Shown: positions 55,286 to 64,000 of the stretch, piece after piece
Layout of the letters: the number at the start of each line of letters is the position of its first letter
Position numbering within the stretch: position 1 is the stretch's first letter
Origin: Silene latifolia
Taxonomy: Eukaryota > Streptophyta > Magnoliopsida > Caryophyllales > Caryophyllaceae
NCBI RefSeq assembly: GCF_048544455.1
Contig: NC_133537.1
Span: 308,363,738-308,427,737 of the forward strand
Reading direction: 5' to 3'
DNA length: 64,000 bases
Made by a program: the position numbers and the translations under genes
Notes under the pieces: generated by a model
Told to the model about the DNA's origin: nothing
The model's input: the letters and a program-made list of their open reading frames with translations, nothing else
Databases searched by the model: none

Positions 55286-57882
55286 GGGAGGGTGCTTATA
55301 TTTGAAGCTTTAGGAGTCTATTTTTGCTCCTCTTTTCATTTGATGCAATTGCAAACTTTTTCAACTTTTCATTTCATTTCTTGAACTCAAATTTTGAACA
55401 ATTTTTGTGCCCATTCCCTTTGATGACAAAATGTGGTAGAATATGGATGATGGTTGCATGGTTTCAAGGGTCACCTTGGAATAAATGATAGCCAAGGAGT
55501 TATCACACCACAAGGTACTCTTGACTAGGCCTTAATCCATGGGTCAAAGGATACTAATATGACACATCCTAGGGTGTTTTACAAGTATTCTAACAAGCAA
55601 AGTCTTAAGAAGAAAGAACATCTACTAGGGCCTATGTACACTTGTCAAGCTTCCTAAATAGACGGTTTTGCAAAAAAATTCTAACATGCAACTATATGCC
55701 ATGATGCAACTAACATTTATACATCCTAATGCATATGCTTCTACCAACTAGTATGTCAAATAAGCTAAATGCAAGTCCTAAATTCACATTGTTATACCAC
55801 ATCAATCAAAATAAAGCCACATAGTCATTAACATAAAGAGGAAAAATGAGATTGGAAAGATCATACCATGCGGTCTTCAATATCCTTATGTCTCGGATGT
55901 GGCGTAGTCAATCAATGTGAACAAGGATGAATAAACACAATATATACAAAACAATATATACAAGACTACACTACAAAGGAAATGAACATGTTTTTGGTTT
56001 TTCAAATTTTTATGGATTTTGTTTTTATGAAATTAAAAGATATATTTTTGTGATTTTTTTTGAAAATTTTCAATTTTTATGCATTTTTGGAATATAAATT
56101 CCCATCCCCCACTTTATTTGGACATTGTCCTCAATGTACATGTAGGAGTAGGAATGAAAAAGAAATACATGTTTTTGGATTTTTTGATTTTTTTGGAATG
56201 AAGTACAAATGCAATATGATATGATATGAATGAATGAATGCTCTAACTAAATGGAATTCTAAATGACATATATAACAAATGAATGCAATCTAAACTATAT
56301 TATATGATGCATGCTAAATGCTTAAGTCACCTATGAGCAAACCTCCCGAAACTGATTTAAGCACTATTTCTAGTGTAGAAATGAATAGGTTTGGCCATTA
56401 GTGACTATGCATGAATTCTAATCTATATGCAACTATCTACATGAATCATGTGAGATATAATACAATGCAAACTATACTATATGAACTAACTAATGTAAAT
56501 GCAATATGAAATATAATACAAATGCAAGTGAAGGCTAAACTAAATGCAATGTACTATACAAAAGAGAGAGGGAGAGAAGAGTATCATACAAATGGAAGTG
56601 GTGAGGTAGGCATCTCTCACTCGTCATCATCATCCACACGGGGGTAGCCATACCTGCTAGAACTTCCTCCTTGGTCATACCCTCCTCCTTGACCAAAGTA
56701 TCCTCCACCTTGACCACCAAAGTTCCCGGCTTAGTTCCCTTGATTAGGGAACAAAAGGTGTGGTTGGGCCCAAGAAGGCCGAGGGCCATTAGGGTCGATA
56801 TACCCTTGTTGTGCCATTTGGTAATATTGAGGATAAAGGGCTAAATAGTTATCGACCCTCCCTTCATGCACCCCAAGATCGACTCTCTTCATAATATCCA
56901 CCAAATCATTCATATCTGGAGCGTCGGGTACTTGTGGTGTGAATGCCGTGTGAGGAAAGGGGTAAGGTGGGATTGGTACATAGGAAGGTGGGGCATTAGC
57001 CCTTACCGGTGTCCCTCGAGGTTGTGGAGGATGGCGTGGCATTTCTTCTCTTTGAGGCGGGTTGGCGTGGATTTGGATGTCGAGAAGGTAGCTCGGCCTA
57101 GGCGAATACGGGCTCAACCTCTGGTCGGTACCGGGTATATTCCACCCCGAAAGAATAATGGAGGAACACCCTTTTGTGAACCATTCTACACCTTAGCCTT
57201 GGGTGTAGGCACACCACCTATGGTGGTTGAAAACGGCGTCCTCATCAATCAAAGTACTCCACTCAAGGGGGGCATAAGTCCCATGGGTGTTGAACCCGGG
57301 GCAAAGGAAGTTAGCCAAAATAGTAATTAGACCTCCCATCACGAAGGTCTTAAGTTGGGTGTTCCCTTGAGAAAAGTCATAGAACCTTGTAAGCATCTCA
57401 AGGGGGGTATTAAAGTTGTATTGTCTCATCCCCCGAACATTTAGATAGGACTCAAGGAATGTTAAATCGAGGAGAGTGCACCTATCTTGTTCATATCTCC
57501 CATTGATGGTGCCGGCTACGAAACGTTCGGTGATTCGAATCACCGGGTGTTGGATAGCAAAGGTATAGCATTGTTTTTGGTGAATGAAATCCCTCCCGGA
57601 AATAGCCTTCCAAAGTAGGTCCACATCGAAGTCGGTGGGTTTGTTGATGTTGTTGGTTGGTACAACAAGACCAAAAATATGAGCAAATTGGTTGAGTGTG
57701 AGGCTATGGTCTAGGTTGCACAACCGGAACTCTATACCGACGTTGGTTCGAGTGTTCGTAACAATGCGGAGGCTACTCAAAAATTCCAGGGTAAGACTAA
57801 GGTATGTCTCTTCATGGGCATGGAATAATTTCCCAATCCCCAATCCATCAAAGAATATTTCGGTGTGGTATCTTATCCCAAG
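55286..57882 (-). mobile_element. 3' part of an Athila-like element (minus strand)
   Basis: Carries an Athila ORF1-like coding region (56617-57877) and, downstream on the minus strand, ACATTGAGGACAATGTCC and AAATAAAGTGGGGG (about 56100-56145), a sequence pair typical of Athila 3' regions. 55286-56100 is non-coding A/T-rich sequence, perhaps decayed 3' untranslated region or LTR. The 5' side is cut by element D at 57883. Confidence 0.6.
56617..57877 (-). pseudogene. Athila ORF-1-like protein, C-terminal part
   Basis: Minus strand, entering at 57877 where element D interrupts it (residues upstream of TLGIRYHTEIFF in the apparent open frame are LTR sequence). It matches the PF03078 Athila ORF-1 pattern: ETYLSLTLEFLSSL, IEFRLCNLDHSLTLNQFAHI, IQHPVIRITERFVAGTI, VMGGLITILANFL. 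In-frame TAA codons at about 57195-57193 and 56733-56731 break it; between and after them the frame stays open through a Pro-rich segment to a Gly/Gln/Tyr-rich tail ending RVDDDDE, stop TGA at 56617-56619. Function of the domain is unknown. Confidence 0.75.
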
Positions 57883-59360
57883 TGTTGGAATGTGTCCTCC
57901 GACAATAATGCGATCACAACTGTCGATCATGATGATCACATGTTTAAATCTCATTTTAAGAATACATGTGGGATGTAATATTTTACAGTCAACTGGTCCA
58001 CACATATCGGTAATGATTGGCTGACTAGAGTTTGACATTACCGTCGTGCGACGGTGGTGATCAGTTGATTCCCTTAGGTCATACCTATAGGGAAATACCC
58101 TTGATTGATTATTTAATTAATTGTATGCCGATACGAGTTAATTAAATTGCTTAAAATTGACGGATGATTTGTGAGTAAGATTAATGTGTCTTATTATAAT
58201 TCGATTAAATTGGATACGGTCTAAGTAATCGAATTGTTTTATTACTTAGATAAAATTATTGTTTACGAAACAATTGAAATTGAAATTGAATGAATAATTT
58301 ATTATAAATAAAAGACGTTGTAATTTATAATTTGATAAACCGTTTTGGTACAAGTAATTACGAATTACTAGTCGATATTGTATATGACATATTTTATGAG
58401 TATGTTGATTTTTAATATGTTAAAAATACATTACAATTTCACATGTCAAGTAACATGTCACAAATGTCATAATTGACAAATGACAAAATAAAATGGACCA
58501 TCCATTTTATGTTAAAAGTGCCAAAAATTGGAGGGAGTTTAAGGTGTATATTGTGTTTTTAATTTAAGTGGAAAACACAATGATTACAATCTAATATAGC
58601 CATGCAAACCTAGTTGATCTTGAGAAGAACACAAGCCCATGCATTGGCTCTCCTTCACCCCTCCCCACCGGTTTTTAGAAGAAAAGATAGAGGGTTTTTC
58701 CCTCTATCATTCATTCACTACTTTGCATTATTTTTCCTAGTGTAAGAAAAATATTCTCTCTATAATTTGTGAAAACTTAGAGAAATAAAAATCTCTCAAA
58801 ATCCTTCCTCTCTTGGCCGAAATATACAAGAGAACAAAATTAATATTTTGTGTCATATTTTAAGTAAAACTTACTCCCTCCTAGTCTGATTGTTGGTTCC
58901 TCTTTCTTTTTTCATGCTAGTCGGGTGTTGGTTCCCCTTTCCTTTTTTGGTAAGTTTTGTGTGGTCCAAATTCAATTTCATGTGGGTAACGTGTTTTGTG
59001 TGGTCCAAATTCATTTTCTTAATTTTGGTATCCAAAAGAAAGAGAACCAACAATCAGACTAGGAGGGAATATATTATTACTAGATCATAATAATATTAGT
59101 TATTAAGGGATTTCTTTAGGTATATACTTTTGGGAGAGGTTCTATTTTGGACTTTTTGTTCATCCATTATAAGGAAGCTCAAGAACTAACAAGAAGGAGA
59201 TCTTGTTGGTGCCCTTATATCCGAAATCCCAAAGTAAGAAAGACGATTTCTTCTCTTATCTTGTTTTAGTTTGCATGCATAAGATCTAACATTTATTTTA
59301 TGACTAAATAAATTATTTCATATATGAATATGTAAACTTATGAGATTATTGATTTTAACA
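57883..59360 (+). repeat. Element D 5' LTR, containing a MITE
   Basis: 1478 bp including a 196-bp MITE (58874-59069). It begins TGTTGGAATGTGTCCTCC, like TGTTGGAGCTTGTGTCCTCC of the other copia element, and also shares the region around CATTACCGTCGTGCGACGG/ATCATACTGATGGCGGTGATC in position. Ends before the primer site at 59363. Confidence 0.8.
58874..59069. mobile_element. Stowaway-like MITE in the element D LTR
   Basis: Inverted repeats of about 40 bp: CTCCCTCCTAGTCTGATTGT at the left and ACAATCAGACTAGGAGGGAA at the right, flanked by TA (58872-58873 and 59070-59071). CTCCCTCC ends with TA target duplication are the Stowaway/Tc1-mariner MITE signature. The interior has a duplicated GTGTGGTCCAAATTCA. 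The small ORFs on both strands are artefacts of the palindrome. Confidence 0.85.
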
Positions 59361-59362
59361 AG

Positions 59363-59376
59363 CGGTATCATGAGCC
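59363..59376 (+). other. Element D primer-binding site
   Basis: CGGTATCATGAGCC, two bases after the LTR; a variant of TGGTATCAGAGCC (initiator tRNA-Met) with an extra base. Confidence 0.7.
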
Positions 59377-61591
59377 TTAGGTTGTTTGCATGCAAATCGG
59401 TTTATAGTTTTTCCGAGTTATAAGATTAACATACAAAACTAATTAATTTGGATTTATAAAGATAAACCTAAAAATAACTTTGCATGTTAAAAGTTTCTGG
59501 TTCTAAGTGATTTTTAGGACATTTTGGTTTATTTATGGATTTTATTGTTCATTTTATATAATATTGGCATTAAAATGTGATTTTTATGATAAAAATGTCA
59601 TTTTTTGACGAAAAATAGCTAACTTCGAATTTTTCAGTGGGTTTTGGATATGTTTTCACAGATATTATTTACTAATGGCCTGTAAATTGTCATGATAAAA
59701 TGAGTTGTTTTGCTCGAAATATGGATTTTTCAAGTTAAAATCGTATTTAAATGGGTAAATAGGTTAATATGAGTTATATTTCGAATCTGGTCATAGAAAT
59801 TTAGTATGTTGTCACATGCAATTTTACAAGATGTCTATAATGAAGTCTATAATGAAGTCTTTATGCATGATTTATGAATTTTTGATGAAAAATAACATAA
59901 ATAGTGACTATAATTAGTAATAATGCTAAAACATACTTCATGACTAAAGAAAAAAGTCACATGTTGCATTTTATCATATATTTCAGATCTAAAATTGAAA
60001 GGTTGATGAAAATATTTTTTCTCATATTTTTGTGGTCATATTTGTTAAAACCGATAAACCGCAACATTATTTTTCTCGATAAATTTTCGAAATTTTTAAC
60101 CTAAGTTTTGAACATTATGAGTGTCATGGTATTTTTCCAGAATGTTCATGAGTTTAAATTTCAAATTTCGAATTTATTTGAAATTTTTATAATTTAATTT
60201 GAAGTTTATAGCATAATTTTGTATTTTTAGGTCCATTTATGAATAATATTAAGAAATCAAGTTTAATTATTGTCAAAATGTTAGTGGAGACTAATTTTGA
60301 GTCCTAAGATGGTTAGGGTAATTAACTTGTACATAAATATGAATTTATGTAATTATTGTGATTTTAACAAGTTATAATCACGCAAATCCATAAAAACCGA
60401 TAAATATACGATATTGGCTCTTAAAGACGATTTAGCAAAAAATCTAGCATGTTCATACATATTATAATGCTGCATTTTATTTATGATTGTCATATTTTAA
60501 TTTTATGTAATTTTGAATTATGTAATTTTTACTTAGTATGACCTTAGTTTTAATTGGTATTACCCGAAATGTATGGGAATATCGATTCGGTTGTAATTAT
60601 TGTGATCTCGTATCACCGTTTTGTAATTTAATAGATTTATTTTTATTTTAATGACAAATGTATAATAGGAAATTATTCATTTTGTAATTTAATTATTCCG
60701 GAGTTCCTTGAAGACGGTGCCATTCGAGAAGGCGATCCATCAAAGAAAGCGTTGCCTTGAAATGCGTGCCAAGACCGAAGCTCAAGGGACCAAAGGAGTT
60801 GGTTTCCGAATTTGTAATAGTTTATTAGATTTACTATTTTAGGAAGGCCATACTAGGATTTTATTTTCATGCTTTGCATTTTATTTATATGTTGCATGCA
60901 TCGCTAAATCGCCATAACTAAACACGCATTTTAAATCGAGTTTATCGACCGTGTCAATTACAATTATTGTAGTTCACCGCTTTAGTTCACTTAAAATGTG
61001 ATAGATAATAAATTGACATGACCTCTCGCTAAAATAAACAATTGAGACTTAGCCTTACCAAAAATTAGAAACCATGAAAACCTATTTCATGAGAGAGTGC
61101 GCTCGGCCACACCGGGGTACAAACCTTGTTACGTAGGGGAAGTGGGTGATAAATGTCTATCCACCGAATTCATGTTGATAAGGGATGAATCGGCTACACC
61201 GTGCCCAAGTTAATGTGGATTTGGATCATGGACACATTTATTCGAAATTTGGGTTGAACTCAACAAAAGTATTCTCGACCATTGTCGGATGTGTTTTGGC
61301 CTAAAGATAAATATTAATGTAATTTTATCGACCAAGAGTTCTAAAAGTAGAATCGATTAAAGAGTTAATCCAGCGAGTTATATTGATAAGGGATGAATCG
61401 GCCACACCGTGCCCAAGTTAATATGAATTTGGGTCTTGGAATCATTTATCAAGTTGGGTAGAGGTCACTAGATAAATGAAATAAAACTTGTTTAAATTAA
61501 CATTTACGAGTATTTATTATTATTTTGAAAACGACAAGTGTTTTATTCCTTCTATTTTTGTTTTGTAGACCACTTTTATTTCTCATAACAA
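59377..61591 (+). other. Element D leader
   Basis: 2.2 kb without genes. It has a direct repeat of about 57 bp (61174-61230 and 61382-61438, core GATAAGGGATGAATCGG) and, between the copies, a TTCTA-AAAG-TAGAA hairpin in a context shared with the leader of the other copia element (61326-61353; 17789-17816). Confidence 0.7.
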
Positions 61592-62488
61592 ATGGCCGCA
61601 CCAAACACCAACGCCACACCTCTCACTAATGTTTCATGGCTCCGATCCTTCATGAATCGTTGTAAACTTGAAAAGAATGGGTCAAATTTCTTCGATTGGG
61701 ATGCCCAACTAAAATTAGCCGCCCAAGGTGACGACAAGCTTCGTTACCTCATTGAGGCCTCTCCACCCGAACCTAATGCTAGGTCAAGTGCCGCCACTAG
61801 GGAAGCATATGAGGCTTACCACAAAGAGTCCGCCACTATGAAAAATGTGTTGATTTTTGCTATGGAGGCGGATCTCCAAAGGAGAGCCTTTAAAATGGGC
61901 ACCGCTAATGAAATCTATTCCAAACTTGTGACAATGTTCTCACAAACACCGAGGATCGTCCAATATGAGGCGGCCTCGGCATTCTTTGATCTCGATTTCA
62001 AGGAGGGCCAAAAGGTTAGCCCTCACGTGCTCAAATTGTTGGAGCTAGTCGAGACATTGAAACTTCAAAAGGTTGAAATCCCCAAGGAGCTCATTGTTGA
62101 TAGGATTCTTCACTCCTTATCCAAAGTTAAAGCATATGTACAATTCCGGGTGAATTTCAATATGTAAGACAAGGACGTGTCTCTTAAAGAGTTACACAAG
62201 TTACTTGTGCAAGCCGAAAGAGACATGGGGCTAAATGTTAACCCACCTAAGGATGTGCTTAATATAAGCACTAAGAGCAAGGGGAAGTTCAAGAAGAATG
62301 GGAAAAAGGGTAAGAGGCAAGCTCCCATGTCCACCAAGGCTAAGACTTTTGAAGCTAGCACTTCCAAAACCAAGAAGGGTCCTCTTGATAAATGCCATTA
62401 TTGTAATGGTGTTGGACATTGGAAGAGGAATTGTTCCAAATATCTTGGTGACATCAAAGCTGGAAAGATCACTCCAGTAGGTAAATGA
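61592..62488 (+). pseudogene. Element D gag with zinc knuckle, one in-frame stop
   Basis: ATG 61592 (MAAPNTNATPLTNVSW). The core matches the copia gag at 18026 (NFFDWDAQLKL, MKNVLIFAMEADLQRR, TPRIVQYEAASAFFD). A TAA at 62165-62167 interrupts one frame that otherwise continues to TGA 62486. The C-terminal part is Lys-rich with a canonical CX2CX4HX4C knuckle (CHYCNGVGHWKRNC), ending DIKAGKITPVGK, like DIKAGRVTPVGM in the other copia gag. It would form the particle and bind RNA. Confidence 0.88.
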
Positions 62489-64000
62489 CTATCCTTTCTT
62501 TTATGTTTCTAATTCAACTATGGTATTTTGATACAAAGTTGTGATAATGTATCCCCTTTTTATTGTAAATAGGGCCTCCTCCAAGCAAAGACAAGGGAAA
62601 AGAGAAGCAAGCTTGAGAAATCATGAAGGAGCTAGGAGTAGCTACCTATGAAGCTTGGCTTTTATTATTGTCTTTATTTTAATGTTATGAATTTTAGAAC
62701 TATTTTGATTTCCGTGTTCGACATGGAAATGGTTGATCCTTTCGAAACAATGGTTGTATTTTGGATTATGGTGGCTTGGCTTGCAACCCAAGTCACCCCT
62801 TTTATCGTATTTGTTTGTTCTAAAAATTCGTCTTTATATGCTTGTACATAGAAACATATGATCATCTACTTAAAGTGATCCAATAGACAACTATAATGAT
62901 GGGATTCATTATATGTCCACAAGTTTAAGGCTTGTGTATGATCAATTATATAGTGATGTTGAGTTGATGAACTCTTCTAAAGGAATGTCAATTACCAAGT
63001 ACACTCATCAAATCTAAAATCTACTAGTCAATCTATGAGATAGTCCTCCTTCTACTTCAAAATTATTATTTGTGTCTCATAAGCTATCTTTAAATATCTA
63101 GTGTATTTATTCTAAAGATAGAGTGGGAGAAAAATGAAGACACAAAGAATACAAAGAATAATTTGTATGCTTGAGTAAATGAGATCTACGAAAGAAAGAA
63201 TGATTTGTATACCTAAATAGATTGCATACATAAATAGATGAGATCTATGGTCTCGAATAGATGAGATCTACATGACAAAAAAGACCAAGTGAAGTAATCA
63301 AAAGAATATGTTCTTAACATAACTACACGAGGAGACCAAAAGAAAGTTTTGATAGAAAATGAGTAAAGAAAAGTCTCAACAAGAGATTTGGCTAGTCTAT
63401 GACCTACATATAAATAAGAGTTTCAATATTGATATTTACTTAAGAGCCTAAATGAAACAAAGTTGCATCCTTGAATATAAATGAGATTTATGATTAAAAG
63501 TTGCAAAGAAAGATATGCCGATATCTACAAAAGCTAAGTTAATTGTTAACCACGCTAGTGTCATTACTTAACCTCATTATGAAAATGAAATGGTTATACC
63601 TCCTTCCGAAAAGGGTATTTTGAGAGGGACGTGTATTAAATGGGATTTCACTTTTAAATAATGACATTGCTACGCATCATTATAAAAATGAATGAGTTAG
63701 AGATTAAAATCTCTTTCCATAAGTTTAAGATTGAAACCTTTTCAAAATAGGTATTTTGAAAGGATATGTTGGGAACATATATGGTTTTAATCTTAATAAC
63801 TTGGCAAAGCAAAATATATTTCAATTCTTGAAATGTTTCGATTGAGTAGTCAATTACGAAACATGTGGAATTGAGTGGGACTTTAAAATTATCATGTGAA
63901 GACATGAAATTTAGTGGGAGCAATCATCTTGTAAAATTTACAACTCATTACTCATTGAGAATGACGAGCTAGTACTATCTTTCACAAAGAAGTATTTGAG
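62489..64000 (+). other. Region after element D gag, no pol found
   Basis: 1.5 kb of A/T-rich sequence. No protease DTG, integrase or RT motif in any frame. AGTGGGAGAAAAATG and AGTGGGAGCAATC (near 63130 and 63912) look like copia polypurine tracts, and GGACGTGTATTAAATG-like repeats of GAAAAGGGTATTTTGAGAGG / AATAGGTATTTTGAAAGG occur at about 63607 and 63747. Confidence 0.5.

Larger units (their letters stand above)
57883..64000 (+). mobile_element. Element D: Ty1/copia-type retrotransposon with gag, no pol seen (runs off window)
   Basis: 5' LTR 57883-59360 (TGTTGGAATG to TTTTAACA), initiator-Met-like primer site, 2.2-kb leader and gag (61592-62488). The 1.5 kb after gag has no protease, integrase or RT motif, so it is either a gag-only non-autonomous element or heavily rearranged. 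The 3' LTR lies beyond the window, so the target duplication (probably CCAAG at 57878-57882) cannot be confirmed. Gag and leader are related to those of the copia element at 3203. Confidence 0.8.

Noticed and set aside
57878..58038. N-terminal 55 residues of the long minus-strand frame 57193-58038
   Set aside because: They are antisense to the element D LTR; only the part below 57878 belongs to the Athila-like ORF.

Overview
This is plant nuclear DNA made almost entirely of nested transposable elements; I find no ordinary host gene, rRNA or tRNA gene in it. The element families (Ty3/gypsy of the dual-RNase H Tat/Ogre/Retand type, Athila-like, Ty1/copia, CACTA, rolling-circle Helitron, a DUF4283 LINE, Stowaway-like and foldback MITEs, antisense plant-mobile-domain genes) point to a flowering plant, probably a eudicot with a large genome. 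I cannot name the species.

Layout. 1-1126: 3' end of a CACTA (En/Spm-like) transposon with a decayed Ulp1-protease exon and subterminal TGCGTCAG repeats. 1132-3167: probable solo gypsy LTR, minus orientation. 3168-3202: a 35-bp sliver of a Helitron helicase gene, which resumes at 43244. Between them sits a decayed Ty1/copia element (3203-43243, TSD GTTAC) that was itself hit twice: its 5' LTR holds element B (3461-15207, minus strand, TSD CTATC), a gypsy element with gag but no pol; its protease/integrase junction holds element C (19364-38708, plus strand, TSD CATGT), a 19.3-kb Tat-lineage gypsy element.

43244 to about 55004 is the rest of the Helitron on the minus strand: PIF1-like helicase and HUH/Y2 replication initiator, an auxiliary ORF with a possible dsRNA-binding-like fold, and perhaps the tail of a third gene. 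A foldback element between TA microsatellites (50412-53260) interrupts it, and an internally deleted LINE (50677-53014) with about 21-bp target duplications lies inside the foldback. 55005-55285 is a chromovirus-type LTR fragment, 55290-57882 the 3' part of an Athila-like element (minus), and from 57883 to the window end runs a second copia-type element (D) with gag but no pol, whose 5' LTR carries a Stowaway-like MITE.

The most interesting unit is element C. Downstream of a decayed gag-pro-RT-RNase H-aRNase H-integrase block it carries two intron-containing genes in antisense: a two-exon DUF7745-like gene (29807-31332) and an eight-exon plant mobile domain gene with a coiled-coil tail (32220-35256). 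Both antisense 5' flanks carry a TATA-like box and, just upstream, a roughly 32-bp imperfect palindrome that also occurs at three places in each LTR, one of them upstream of the LTR TATA box. This suggests an antisense gene module sharing regulatory sequence with the LTR promoter. Element B has the same PPT, the same type of tRNA primer site and related LTR ends, so it looks like a gag-only relative mobilised in trans.

Every autonomous open reading frame seen here is damaged by stops or frameshifts, so the locus is a record of past activity rather than a set of working genes.
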